Source: Hericium rajendrae (taxonomy: Eukaryota; Basidiomycota; Agaricomycetes; Russulales; Hericiaceae). Taken from it: 64,000 bases of DNA. Shown piece by piece: positions 23,207 to 35,771 of this stretch. The translations under genes and the position numbers were made by a program. The notes below the pieces were generated by a model. That model worked only from the letters and a program-made list of their open reading frames with translations, ran no database searches and was not told where the DNA came from. Positions within the stretch are counted from its first letter, which is position 1; every line of letters begins with the position of its first letter. The DNA lies in assembly GCA_033439255.1 (NCBI GenBank), contig CM065882.1, forward strand, positions 186,001-250,000, written 5' to 3'.

Positions 23207-23213
23207 TTTTATA
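23207..23213 (-). promoter_or_regulatory. TATA-like element of the acidic orphan
   Basis: TATAAAA on the minus strand, about 123 bp upstream of ATG 23084. Confidence 0.4.
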
Positions 23214-25024
23214 GCAAGCGCAAAGCCGGGGGGGATGCTATATTATCACACGTCGTATGCGCACTTCACCTCGTCAACTGCCGCTTTTAGAAAGTTTGTG
23301 TTTGTGGGCTCACAGCGGCGAGCGCGATCGAGTGGGCGCACGCACCAGCTCTTTCAAGGCCTCATGGCTGAGGCGTGTAAGGCTGTAGATGTCACCGTCA
23401 CAACTGAGACATGGGATAGCCGACACGCAGGTAGATACGCACCGGTCAACACCGATGTCGTAGTACGCCAAAGCGCACGGTCCGAAGAACAAGCGGGCGG
23501 GATGCAGAGCTACTCTCATGAATGATACACCTGGCCCTGACAAACTTGATTTTGAAATAAGCACATGATACAGTCGATGGAACAGCAACAGCGTTGTTAT
23601 TGACACGTAGTTCGAGATTACCTGAGTCACTCTTTCTCCCAAGGGACAATGAGCCTGCGAAGGGCTATATCGAATTGCAGCATTCTAGTAGGTTCTCAGT
23701 GTAGGGCGCCTCGCTTTGCGTCGGGCGATCCTGTGACTGTGACGAAATAGCCAGGGCAGAGTCAGTGCGCCGGAGCCGGAGGTGGACTGCTATTGTCCAT
23801 GCCGCCCTGCTATTGTTCATGCCGCCCTGCCATTGTTGATCGCCAACGGGGGCATGGCGCATTAGCTGCACAGCTGTGTCACAACGACACTTCTCACGGC
23901 GATGCGAAGAAAGCAAATTCTGGGTGTGGACGAGCTGGCCACAATCTGCCACAGTAAAGTTGTTAGGGTATAGCATCAACGAACAAAAGAAAGAAGCTGA
24001 CCCGTAAAATGACCTTGAGCGCAGCATGGCAACAACGACGCAGGACTACTGACCAACGCCAAAGTAGGGAAGCCATACACAACTCTTTGACCCGGGGGGA
24101 GGAAGTTACTGTGTCACCAGTTCGGCTTGACGCCGGCCACAACAATTTATTGGGCATTGAAAAAAGGATGGCGTGCTGCTATGTGAACCCCATTGTTCAC
24201 GAGGCTTGAATAAAGGGTTGCAAGTCGCGACGACAATGGGAGTTATATTTGGCGTGAAGCGTAAGCGCCCACTCATCTAGTGGTGTAGTGCCATGGTAAT
24301 GTCGGTATACTTATGGCGGTTTCATCAACCGAAATGGAGCACGGAATCATAGCCGTTATCTTCGTGGCTGATCTGCAGTCGGATGGGTCTGTATGGGGGG
24401 ACAGGCGCCATGAGGATACTAGCGGAAAGGGAGAAGAGTGACCACAAACGAGATTCAAGATGCTTGCCATTCTGCGCGAGCTGGAAAAGCAGATCGAGCG
24501 AGATGCGGGACTTTGATGCTCGGAGACCTCGCGGAAACCACCACGTCACCGCCGCGGACGCGTCTTTGATCCAAAATGGCTAGTGCCCAGGTACATCCGG
24601 CAGCTATCAACCAGGATCCCAGTTAAAATAGGCAAAAAGTTTCCGACGTGCAGTCGATTGTTCAAAAATCAAAGTTGCATATCCAGCCAGCAAAGCGTGA
24701 CAGTAGCGCGTGATGGACTCTGTGACGCGGTCTTCCATGATCATCGTTCCCGACTTCATCAGCACTTACTCTGCATCTTAGTCTCGTACCAAGACACCAC
24801 GAGATGCCGCGAGAAAGCGGTTTGGAATGAGCCTACTCTGCATCTGGCGAGTTAGACACACCCGCTCAGTCATATGCAAACTGGGAGGTTTCAGTTGCTA
24901 AAGAGATAGCTCTATTTGCTACAGTGCTGAGATGTCAGTGGATACATCTAACGAAATAAGTGCTACAAGATAACTTCCGATCGTTCACTATGTGGATATG
25001 CTTCAACGCCATCGTCACGAACTC
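23214..25024. other. Gene-free stretch
   Basis: About 1.8 kb with only short, non-conserved frames. It contains a small tandem repeat at 23790-23840. It serves as the 3' flank of ELP1 and the upstream region of the acidic orphan. No RNA gene was recognised. Confidence 0.45.
23790..23840. repeat. 20 bp tandem repeat, about 2.5 copies
   Basis: Units starting CTATTGT at 23790 and 23810, with a partial third unit from 23830. Confidence 0.7.
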
Positions 25025-28000
25025 TCACCGATTTGTTCGACCGGCAGAAAGTAGCTTCGCACTCCAATCCTCGGCTCGAAGAGCAGGTTTGGTAATCTGC
25101 TTGATCGCAGTCTCCCGTTCCTTCTCTTTTTTCTCCATCCTTGCTGCCCAACTGTCTTGAGACTCCTCGCCTTCGATCTCTTCCAGACCCCTCGGCCATA
25201 TTTCGTCGAGCGCAGCCTTGAGTTCGGCTTCAAAAGCACCAACTTCGTCCTGCAGGGACTGTGCTTCGGCACGATGGTTGGCAGTAAACTGTAGTAGGTG
25301 AGGGATCAAGTTGGCTGTGTCGTCTAGATCGGTTGTGTGAACAAGGCCGGGATATGCGAAAATGCGAGAAGCAAAAAACTGACCTTGGATGCTGGTGAAC
25401 TTGCCGCCCAATTTTGTGATGGACTTCAGGAGATATTCCTCCTCGTCGACAGTGCCTTTTCTTCCGGAACCGACTTTTCTCTCCATCCTGCGTTTCGATC
25501 GCGAGCTTCGTCTGGCAAGACCGTTAATCTCTATAGCCCTCAGAGTATTGGATTATCTTACTTGGAAGTCCTCGATGCAGTTGACGGCGCAGCAGTATAT
25601 CTGGTGAAAGCGGTAAATTGGGAGACATCCGTCATGACATCGACGTTATGAAGAGCAGCGTCCTCCATCCCATAGAATGCCTCTGAAGTTTTGTGAGTTC
25701 TGAATAAATATGTATTGAGCACGATCGAACTCACCGGGCTCTTCAACCTTTCTGGTGCGTAGTTCGCGCACCCGCTGCAGCTGCTTTTGCAGTTGTTCAT
25801 GCATCTCACTAATGTCCTCAGTGATCTGCGAACGTGCTTCTAGCGTGCCCGGATGCATAATCTCCTCCAAAAGCTCAGAGGAATCATGAAGGGATATCTA
25901 TGTGAGACTTCAGATTCAGCAAGCGTGACGGCGATGCTACAGGAATGATCGCTTACTAGACGCCGGGCTTCGGAAAAATGGCTTCCCTGGACCAACGCAA
26001 TAATGGCTTCACGGACATCTTTGGAGTAGTCCAATAGCACGATACTGGCTTCGGCGTAACGTTTCTTGGAGCTCAGATCCTCTACGAGCGAAGTGTCAAT
26101 CAGAGGAAAACTTGGAAGACCTGATGACATACCTGCTACACGGTAACCCATCTCTACAAGGTCCTCTTCCGATGTCTTCTCTTGCACCGCCAAGTCGAAA
26201 AGTTCTCTCCATTGGAGACCTTTTTCGTAGGCGATCATAGCCTTCGCAGGCTTCTTAGCCTCCACGAATACTGTGCCTAAATTAGAAGAATGTGGTCAAG
26301 CGGCAGAGCGGCTACTTACCCATGGCAGCTTGTCTGAAGTCTCGACGTTCATACAGCCATTCGCCATACAGAGCAAGAATAGCCTAAACGGATGCATGTC
26401 AATCTAGTGTTAAGTGGAAACGAGCTAATCAGACGAACCTCGTATTCGTCAGTATCTCTCCATATTGATAGCGCCGTATCGTAGAGTTGGTGCTTCTCGA
26501 TATATGACAGAGCTTCATCGAGACGTTCAGGGCCTACGACCATGAGAGAATTAGACAGAGAGCAGGCATGCTACGGACGTTTGAATACCTGCTAGTTTGA
26601 GATTATTCAGAGCACTCTGGTACCGCCGAAGATGATCATCTATCCGATAGCGCTGGTAGTGGGTATCCAGGGCACGCAATTCTCTCAAGAATGGGAGGTA
26701 TTCTCGAGGATCCTAAAGAGGGCATCATGTCAAGTGATATCAACGCTGACGTCGGTGAAATACTTACCTTCTGCGCGTGTTGGGCGATCATGAGTACGAG
26801 AGAAAAATCGTACATCCCAAGCGCCAAATCGAACAAAGTATTTGCATCGACAAGGAAAATAATGTATTTGACGGCATCCTCGACCACTGATGGTTCGCTA
26901 TCTGTGTAGGAAGTGAGTGATTCGGCCAAACAGAAAGCAGGCGTTGGCATACCGCGCAACCGCAAGAGCACTTTCAGGCCGGCTTCATGATCTGCAGGGC
27001 GCTTCACCAGGTACGCCGTAAGGATACTGTTCACGTATTTGACCAAATCGCGACGTTCCAATTCTACCCGTATCGCATCGCAGAGCTCCGAGATGACTTC
27101 TGCCGGCTGGATACCATTCCTACGGGTACCCAATGAGTATGAAGATCGCTCCTGCAATCGTGACGTTACTCACCCCAGGCTAGTCAAGAACAAATTAATG
27201 TATTCGACGTCAGACACTTGATCCAAGAATGCTGATAGCCGTTCTCTGAACGCCACGGGGTTATGGTCGACGAGAATGCTGAGGTCGATGCGGTGTTTGC
27301 GGCAGGTCACAAAGGCTTTGAGCCAGTTCCCACTGAAAACCCATCGTCAATTGCCCATAAAAAAACTGAAATATAATTTACGCATCAATATCCTGCCTCA
27401 CTACAGACAGCACCATAGGCCGAGGATTGATGGTCTCCAGATTGCCCCTGGGCATCTGCAACACCAAGCTCATGTTGCTCGGCACGGCAGTGACGATGCG
27501 TGAGCCTCTCTCCACGTTTCGAACCTCGCCTTCAGGTAGCTCCTTGTCCTCGAGAAGGCTGTGAATGGGCAGGAAATGCGCCTGGTGCGCCGTTGTTGTG
27601 TAGATGACGAAGTCCGATGTGACTACAAAAGAATTGACGCCCCGTGCGATAACCCGGGGATTTGAGCCAGGCGTTGCGGAGGTCAACATGTTCCCATTGC
27701 TAGGAGCTAGGCCGATAAAGAGAGGTCTCTTGCCCTCAGTAGCAGATGGCGGGGCTTCCAAGTCAACACGCTCGACTAGAGTACACACTCTTCCGGTGGA
27801 TGCTATCTCAGACAGCGTCGAGATTGATTGATCATCTGCGAGGCGTTCGTTAGCGGCATCCAAGGCAATTTGAACGTGACATACATTCATGGACAGAGCC
27901 GGAGTGATGACATGTAACAACTTCGCTGGATTTGACGAAGCGCCACGCCAACCCCTTCAACTTCGTTGTAGACAATTTCGCGACACCGGTCGGTCCTACT

Positions 28001-30171
28001 TCAAACACGCGCAGGAAATCGGAGCTACTTCGCTCGTTGCCGATTACAGCAATACATGCAACAGCACCTTCCGTCTGAATAACCTTGCTTGATGTAAAGA
28101 GAGCAATTTCTCTGAAGCCTTGTGGTGCCATATCCGTTGTTTGTTCGATTGTGCCGCTCCAGATAGCCTGTGGATCCATCACCTTGCCGCGACCGGGCCC
28201 GAGACGTGTTTGCAAATCCCAGAGTTCAGTGTAGCCCGATTCCCAGAGGATCGCTAGGATGTCGGCGGAGTCGGAGAACGACATGTGGACGGGAACTGAC
28301 TGTCGGGCTAACGCCGGTTGTGAGAGAGAGAGCTTGTAGGATGACATCGGAGGGGGCACGTTTTGAGTCCGGAACGGAGTAAGAAGGACTGAAGCTAAAG
28401 GATGTCCTAGATAAGGAAATGGAGAGAAGAGACCAGTTTAGACTTACTGCCGTCTGCGACTGCTACAGATCCGCTGTCGATGGGCGGCGGCGTGCGCGAA
28501 GCGTATGTCTCCCATTTGAACGTTCGAACGATCACTCCAGCTGTGCGCGATGATAATTCAGCATGGGGACATTTCGACGATATAAATCACGCCTTACTTG
28601 GAATGGTCAATATGAGGCGGAGGTCGGCTTCCGGATGCCAATTTATAGATGTGAACCGGCCAGGCTTTCCAAACTCCGAAGGCGCAGGTATCTCCTGCTT
28701 CAAATACCTGACAAGAGACAAGAATTGGTTTTCTTTTCTATGCGAACTATCTACAGGGATCCGGGAGACGTACCCATGATAATTTCCAGTCGACCACAGT
28801 TGGACTTGGCCAGCCGCGTGAGTCCCACTGTTTCGCCATTAGGTACTGCAGATACACTTACCGATATCCCCTCCGTCGCCTTCGATCCAGGTTGCTAGTA
28901 CGTCCGATCCGGGACTCCAGCATACCTCTCTCACCTTGTACCCAAAGGTACGCTGCCCATGACTTCCATCAGGACTCGCACGCGCCGTCTCGCGGAGCCC
29001 GAATTCGCCATGCCTCAAGCCGTTCCTCTCGAAGAAAACCACATCATGTCTCCCCTCTCTGCCCCGTCCTGCGCCTTTGAATGAGCCAAATCGTTGGGTC
29101 CCGACAATGAGGTTACCGGACGGTCTCCAGGCGAGCACATGTTCCAGCCCGGCGACTGGCTCGGAGGTAGACTGCAGTGCGCCTTCGCGGCTGTATACGC
29201 GTAAGACGCGTCGTCTGAGCGCGTCAGGCGAAGACGGGGTAGGTGTTAGAGCCGACACGACGAAAAACGCGCCGTCGCCGCGCCATGAGATCCTCGGAAG
29301 GGTGTCATCATCGGGCGATGAGCCTATAGAGCTCAGGCTTGACTGAGCTGGTGCTTGGGCGGCCGCTTTCCCGAGAGAGCCGTGGAACTGCGTTTGCTTG
29401 GAGCCCCAGCCGACATTAATGGGTGCATCTGTAAAATGGTTACATATAGCTACGATGTCCCGAGTATATGCGCGATGGTGCCTACCTTCGCCGAAATCTT
29501 CGGTATGAAGTGATGACTCGGAAAGGACATCGAAGGTCGGCGTCATCAGGACTAGCTTTCCTGCGCCTGGAGAGGGGATTTGTACAGGTCAGACAACACA
29601 AGACGAAGGCATACCTGTAATAAGAGCGAGCTGCATATAGTCCGGGCTCCATGCTGCCGAGAGAATACCATCCTCTACTGAACCCACGACATCGAACTAT
29701 GTCATAGCATTAGCACTTACAAGATGTAGAAGGTACCATACGCACTGGTTGGTCGTCGCCTTCCAGTGACATAGTTGCGATGTCACCGCTTCGCGTAATG
29801 ATTACCAGCAGCCGCTCATCCATGACAACGCCCATGGACACTATCTGAGAGACACCATCTGGACAGGTGTGACTTGCGGTCGAAGTGAACATAGCTCCAG
29901 GCTCCGGTCGGGATGCCTGCAATGCTTCATCCATCAGACACACCGGCCACCGCCAATTTAGAAGAAAGGCAAAATCGCAACTCACATCGAGCCCTTCACG
30001 CTCAATTCCAACCAGCAGTTTCTTCCAAAGCTCGACTTCTAGGTCGCCATCTGCATTGAGACGTTCCGAAGCGGCCCAGATGCAGGCCTCATCTATGTCG
30101 ACCGCGGTTGCTGTGATATTACATTGAGGGAGCGGTACAACATAGGAGCACGACAGCGATAGATTCCTCAT
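25025..30171 (-). CDS. ELP1: Elongator complex subunit 1 (ELP1/IKI3)
   Basis: Scaffold of the Elongator complex, which modifies wobble uridines (cm5U and mcm5U type) of cytoplasmic tRNAs. The start MRNLSLS at 30171 matches the family's MRNL beginning. The N-terminal WD40 propellers read across many exons. A family hallmark VGWGSKQTQFHGS lies near 29410-29370, followed by PRISWRGDGAFFVVS and REVCWSPGSDVLATW. The C-terminal TPR region includes AMIAYEKGLQWRELF at about 26220. The tail DSWAARMEKKEKERE ends at TAG 25025-25027, with ALRAEDWSAKLL just before. The gene is broken by many short introns; individual borders are not all listed. The full span fits a protein of about 1,300 residues, as expected. 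It is divergent with EFG1 across 185 bp. Confidence 0.93.
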
Positions 30172-30356
30172 GATGTTGATACAAAGGACATAGACAGAGA
30201 CCGTGAAATGCAAGGACCAATTAGAACGCTCGTTCTACAAAAGTCAAGCAGCAGCAAAAGCTAATCTAGATATCCGCGTTACGTAAACGCGGTAGACTGA
30301 ATCTCGTACTGCGCGCACACTCGTAGATCCCTTCATTTTCTAGCACCATCCTCACC
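30172..30356. promoter_or_regulatory. Short bidirectional promoter region between ELP1 and EFG1
   Basis: Only 185 bp separate the two start codons, so 5' UTRs and promoters must share this segment. A pyrimidine-rich run and CTAATCTAGAT sequence are visible but no clear TATA box. Confidence 0.5.
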
Positions 30357-31659
30357 ATGCCTCCTACACGAACCCGAGATCTTGCCAATGTCGGAGAAGG
30401 CTCAGTTTCAGCCGACGGCGAATCGAAAAGCAACGAAGATGCATCTCCGAAACACTGGCGACGAAAGAAAGACCCGATTCCGGGCGTGTCCAAGCTGAAA
30501 GCAGCCATTCGTCAGACTCGGAGGCTGCTTGCGAAGGTCAGAGCGTTGATTCATCACAGTTTTGATGTACTGACGAAGCCTCTCTCCAGGATAAACTCGC
30601 AGCGGACGTCCGCGTTGAGACCGAGCGGCGGCTGAAGTCGCTGGAGACAGACCTGGCGAAGGCGCAGGTTGCCAAAAAAGAACGGAGTCTTGCTGTCCGA
30701 TACCACAGAGTCAAGTTCTTTGGTGCGTATGTTGACAACTCATGACATATACTTTCGCTAAACTACATCAAGATCGACAAAAGCTCACTCGCAAAATCAA
30801 GCAAACGAAGAAGCAACTGGCCGCGGATGACCTTTCGCGTAAAGGTCGAAAGGCCCTCGAATCAATCTTATTTGAACTACGGGTCGATGCCAACTATGTG
30901 CTGGTTCGTACATCCTCCCCATGTCGACTCTATTCCATCCACGGCTAACGATATATCAACCCTTGGCTGCAGAATTATCCCAAGACAGAAAAATACATTT
31001 CTCTATTTCCGCCTGAAGTGCGGCACACTCCTGGCGCACACCGTGTGCACTCGGCCACGAGCGAAGAAAAGACCATCACAGACGCGAGACGCGAGGAATT
31101 GCGCGACTGGATTCGAGGGAAGATGCAGGCAGGCGGATTAAGTGCGGAGCCAGAGACGCTGCACGCGGACGGTGAGCCGCGGAGCTCGAAGAAGGAAGCG
31201 AATGAGTCGAATGGGAAGGGCAAAGCGAAGAAGGGCGGGGCAAAAGGAAAGGAGGCCATGGAGGACGCGGATGAGAACGAAGACGAAGATCAGGAAGAAG
31301 ATGACTCGAGTAGATCTGAAGATGAGGACGTGGAGATGCAAGATGTGGAGGAGGTTTCAGAATCGGAGCCCGAGCCTGTGCCAGTACAGGTGAAAGTGAA
31401 AGGCAGCAAGAAACGAGATTCTGCGCTTGGAGAGGCCAAACTCAAGATCACGAAACCGCCGAAAGAGCCCTCGAAGATGGAGAAGGTCGCGAAACCTGAG
31501 AAGAGGGCCGCAAAGCCAGAAAAGCAGATCGCGAGGCCCGAGAAGAAGGTCGCGAGGCCCGAGAAGAAGGTCACGAAATCGGAAAAGCAGGCTGCAAAGC
31601 CCGAAAAGAAGATTTCGACGATCGAAGCCGACGATTTCTTTGGTTCGGACAGCGATTAG
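30357..31659 (+). CDS. EFG1: rRNA-processing protein EFG1
   Basis: Nucleolar factor of the small-subunit processome needed for early 18S pre-rRNA maturation. Four exons, 30357-30536, 30590-30722, 30773-30903 and 30973-31659, give 376 codons. The Efg1 domain is clear: VSKLKAAIRQTRRLLAK, ADVRVETERRLKSLETDL, AKKERSLAVRYHRVKFFDRQ, LTRKIKQTKKQL and the ending NYPKTEKYISLFPP. After residue about 215 the protein is highly charged: an acidic run (EDEDQEEDD) followed by Lys-rich repeats of an RPEKKV/KPEKK type, and a final ADDFFGSDSD. The long charged tail is typical of nucleolar proteins. It is paired head to head with ELP1. Confidence 0.92.
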
Positions 31660-32655
31660 GATGTATGCTTTTATTCTGCTGCAGGATGTCCATGGAGGTG
31701 GGTGACTCACTAGGATAGCAACCGTTTCTGAGTTATATCTTCGTCCTCAGGATGCTCATGATCTCGTCATGATTTAGTCATTTACATACCAGGCTTGGGT
31801 CAATTCGTTGAACCCATCATTTACCAGACTCATCTCGAATCGGTTGCCGTATCAGAAATATTATTATTTCGGTACGTGGCATTGTATGACGAGAGATCAT
31901 TCAGGACTTAGAGTGCCTCGTCCACTACGAAGATTGACCTTAGACATTTTTGGCCTTGCTGCCCGCTTGTCTGTTATATAAATAATTCAGTGACCTACCT
32001 CCGATCTCTCGTACGTCCTGTCTAGTTTTCCTTCTGTCATGCCGCGCCGTCGTATCGTTGGCCAGTTCTCAACTTGAAGCGGACAAGCTACGCAGTCGAG
32101 TAAGTCGTCGAGCTCCACCCATCCGCTGGAAGGTTATCTCGCTTTGTCACTTGGACGTCTAATCCTGCCATACCTGCATAGGTATCGAAGCTCATTCTCA
32201 ATCAGGCATCCCAGATCCCGACCACATGCTTGACATGCAGGGAGGTGATGACCCGGATGGTTTCCTAACACTGCATGGTTCATCGAGTCGCACGTTCTCT
32301 TCCTTCTTCTAAAATTATCGTAACGGTCAGACTGTGCCTATCTCGGGTTCTAAAGCATCTTAACTCCAGCAACATACTCCTGATTGTTTTCCCACTGAGA
32401 CAGGATTAGAATTTGTATCTGAACTGAAATCTCGCAAGATGCGGAGGACCCATTGCAAATGATCGCCCGAGTTGCGTCAGTATATGGGTCGCAAGATAAT
32501 CTGATCATGAGAATCAAACTGGTCAGACACCTGAATTCATGCGCGCACTGGCACAGGCTCTGTACGACCGACCCGTAAACCCACGAGTAGTTTTTATAAC
32601 GGCGTTGCTAACTTAATGTCCGTGACTGCCGCCGCTAGGCCTCAGGCCTCATCGT
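31660..32655. other. Intergenic, nothing recognised
   Basis: About 1 kb, relatively AT-rich, with no frame above background. Confidence 0.5.
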
Positions 32656-35017
32656 ATGGGGTTTTTGCAGGATCCGACGGACCCAAATGCCATATATTTG
32701 GCGCATATTTCCAAAACAATAAAGTCACGTGAGCGTGGTTTTAACCGAATTGGAAATGGAAGGATGAGTGGGAGCGGTTCTGCCTCGAAGGGCAAGCCAG
32801 AGATGAATGATAGGTACTACCAACTACCCTCTCTTCCTCCCATCATCCTGGCTTTCTACGCATCCTACGGTTCATGAGCAACGGTTCCTCTACCGCATTT
32901 CTGGTGTGGGCAATATTGGCTACTCTGGTGCGTCGAACATGCTTCTGGCAATGCGGGGGCTAATCTTGGCATTCCCATGGTCCTTCTCCGCTTCTTTTTT
33001 GCTTCACTGCAAACGCACCGCATGGCTTGCATGCTCGACGATCATACCAATCTACCGCGGAACAGTTTCTCCTGTTCTTGATTTACCATCTATGGAGTTA
33101 TGACAAGTTCCAGTGCTTGCGCTGGAATGCGGGGAGGCAGCCGGGGGCGTTCAAGCGGGTTATGACAGTGAGTTCGAGGATCCGCAATATCAGCATTGAT
33201 CTGGCAGTTGACGATCCGCCTTAGTATTCATATCTTATGACATTACCACTATTGGTGGTGTTTAGCATCGGGATATTGACGCTAAAGCTGAAAGAAGGTG
33301 CGTGTCTGGGCAGCACTGCTATAGAACTATGTTTATGTTTCCGTGCGATATCTTAGGATGGATTGTCTTACCTGGCGGCGGTATGGCGGGTTAGCTCTTG
33401 CGTAGGAGCTGGGCTGATACCTGGTCATAGAGGTCTTTCCCAAGCCAGTGCAGTTCTGGAATGTCAGCCATCAACACATTCTGCTGTCTCTATTTTTTGT
33501 CTTCAGCATTGGATGGGCGTTAGAACTGTGCGTAAACAAACATGTGTCGTGAAGCTACAGACTGATGGTACGTCTCCAGCGTGACCCATTTCGAGGGTAA
33601 CGTCCTTCGCGACGATGTCAGGCCTCATCTCAGCTGACTGATTCCTCAGAGTTGGCTTTCTGGCTTTTCGTTCTTGATCAGGGCCCAACGAAACGCGAGT
33701 GGTTCAGCAGCTGGGAGTATCGGATGTGGTATCTTGGTAAGTATAACACCTGCTCACGTCGTATCAAGGATACCGACATAGCCATGCCATTAATTTTTCT
33801 CTAAAGGTTGTGTCGCTGCGATTTTGGGAATGCCGATAACTACTCTGGCAGCCCGGCATGACCTCAACACGGTAAGCAGCATTCGATGCAAGAGAAAGCG
33901 TAAATTAATGGAGGCTGGTCACTACAGATAGATGCGTGGATATTCTTGGTCGGTTCCCTGGGCTCAACGACAACAAATGTTGCCTTTCTATACGTGCTTT
34001 TCCGCTTCCCCTCATTCCTCAAGCATGTGAAAGCAGAGGGCGCCGAGCCAGACGTTGTCGTTCGTCTCACAACATTCTACGAACTGAATGTGCGTATTCC
34101 TTTTTTTTGTGGATTCGGTCAATAGGGCAGATTTTTACTGGCTTTCTCCTAGCTCTTGCGTGTCCTCTTACGATTCGTCGCTGGGATATCTCTGCTTATA
34201 CTTGCAGCGGACGGTATCAGAGGGAGACACGATATCAATCGGAGCTTGTGAGTCACCTTTTCCCACTCTGTAGCAGGCATAGCCTCATCACTATCGCCGA
34301 CGTGCCCGTGAAGATTCTGGTCAGGTAAGGGCTCATACACCCAAGTGGCATCCGGCGCATCCTCACTTCCCATCCAGACCTCCTCCTCGTGCTAGCCGCC
34401 ATCGGCCAGTTCGTCTCATCCGCGATAACCCTCCTCGTACGTCTCACGACCCACTGTGTGCGCCCGACCCACCTCTAACCGTACCCCAGATCTTCTTCCC
34501 CCGCTCCTTCGCTGCCGAATCCGGCTACCACAACAAAGCGCCCTCCACCGACACGCGCTCGATCTCCACCTTCCCGCTCCCGATCTCCCCGATCTCCCCA
34601 AAATCACCTGAGCCCGTCTCTGTGTGCGTGTCCATGGTGCACCCGACGTCCCCCTCCGACGGCGTCATGCACCGACATGCGCATGCGCTGAGCTCGTCCG
34701 ACATCGCGCTCGACGACGCGAGCGATGAGCCCGTGCCCGGCTACCTCGAGGCGCAGTCGACCCCGCCGACGCCCGCGTTCGCCCCCGAGCCGCATCTGCG
34801 CCCGCGCCCGCATTCCGCGATCGTGGTTGTGCCGCGCGGGCCTGGCCCCGAGACGCGCCTCATCTCGACGTCGACGCTGCACCCCTACGTCACGCACTTC
34901 ACCTCGCCGATCGGTAGGTCCCTCCCGTCCTGTCTCCCGTTCCGCACGCGCGCTCACTAGCCGTTTGCAGACCTCATCTCCCTCTCGCCCGACGACTCCA
35001 TATCCAACGGCCCATGA
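32656..35017 (+). CDS. Multi-pass membrane protein of unknown function, probably frameshifted
   Basis: The N-terminal exon reads MGFLQDPTDPNAIYLAHI. Well-supported later exons: 33054-33173 (TAEQFLLFLIYHLW), a membrane segment from 33222 (YSYLMTLPLLVVFSIGIL), QFWNVSHQHILLSLFFVFS to 33527, then 33580-33596 (only 17 nt), 33650-33736, 33807-33870 (AAILGMPITTLAARHDLNT), 33928-34089 (DAWIFLVGSLGSTTTNVAF), 34153-34247 (LLRFVAGISLLILAADGI), 34346-34436, 34490-34913 and 34971-35017. At least six hydrophobic segments and a Ser/Pro-rich cytosolic-looking tail are visible. The pattern matches fungal hypothetical polytopic proteins that I recall without a name. Between 33050 and 33056 the frame shifts by one base with no room for an intron, so the copy may be broken or mis-assembled. 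Exons between 32715 and 32941 are unresolved. Confidence 0.55.
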
Positions 35018-35771
35018 TACCCCATCTCGCTCATCTGCATTGGTTTGTAACGCTGCACTATCTCCTTCACATCTTTCTCATCCTGCTTTGCTATCCGGAT
35101 CCACCCACCCTAATCCCGGCCGCGTCGTGCTTTGGAGGCGCGTGTACGAGTATCTATAGCTATGTCTTGGTTTGTCTGCTGTATGAGTATCGGCGGTGTA
35201 TGAGTAGCCTTGCGGTCTTATATATTTGGTTGACTGCTAGGATGTCCGGCGGGTCAAACTCATATAAATGATGAGCAGTGTATCTAGGTGTGTAGAAATT
35301 CAAGTCGTTTTCGGACTATTCACGGGGCTGATTTCTGCAACATCTCGACGGCGAGCACCATACCGGCGTCTACTAACTTGCCACTTATTTTGCCATCATG
35401 TCTTATTAACTGCGCAAGGCTGTCGTTCTGCCTCCCTATGTGCTGAGATGAAAGTATGTATTGTACGTCTCGACAGGACAACATCTCTCCTGTGCTTTCA
35501 AGTCATGCGGGCAAGATCTGTATGGGCGACCGGAAATCAATTTCAGGGAGGGTTACTTTCCAAACCGGTAAGGCCACGAGGCCGCGAAGGACAGAAGCGG
35601 CATGTCCTGCATGGACTACCAAACAAGTACTTGTCTTCCTCTGCGACTCTGACTAGGCAAGTTCATAGCCAACATGCAGGTCAGGCTCCGCTCTGAACGT
35701 TTGTTTCCAGCCACGCCTATAACAGCCCCCCATCTAAGCCAGGATGTCCGGAAGAGCAAAGAATCCTCGGT
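35018..35771. other. Intergenic, nothing recognised
   Basis: The 3' flank of the membrane-protein gene and the upstream region of the F-box/LRR locus. Overlapping short frames only. Confidence 0.45.

Noticed and set aside
33531-33567. Alternative 7-nt microexon in the membrane protein gene
   Set aside because: It would need a 29 bp intron, too short for this genome, and gives a poorer protein than the 17-nt exon at 33580-33596.
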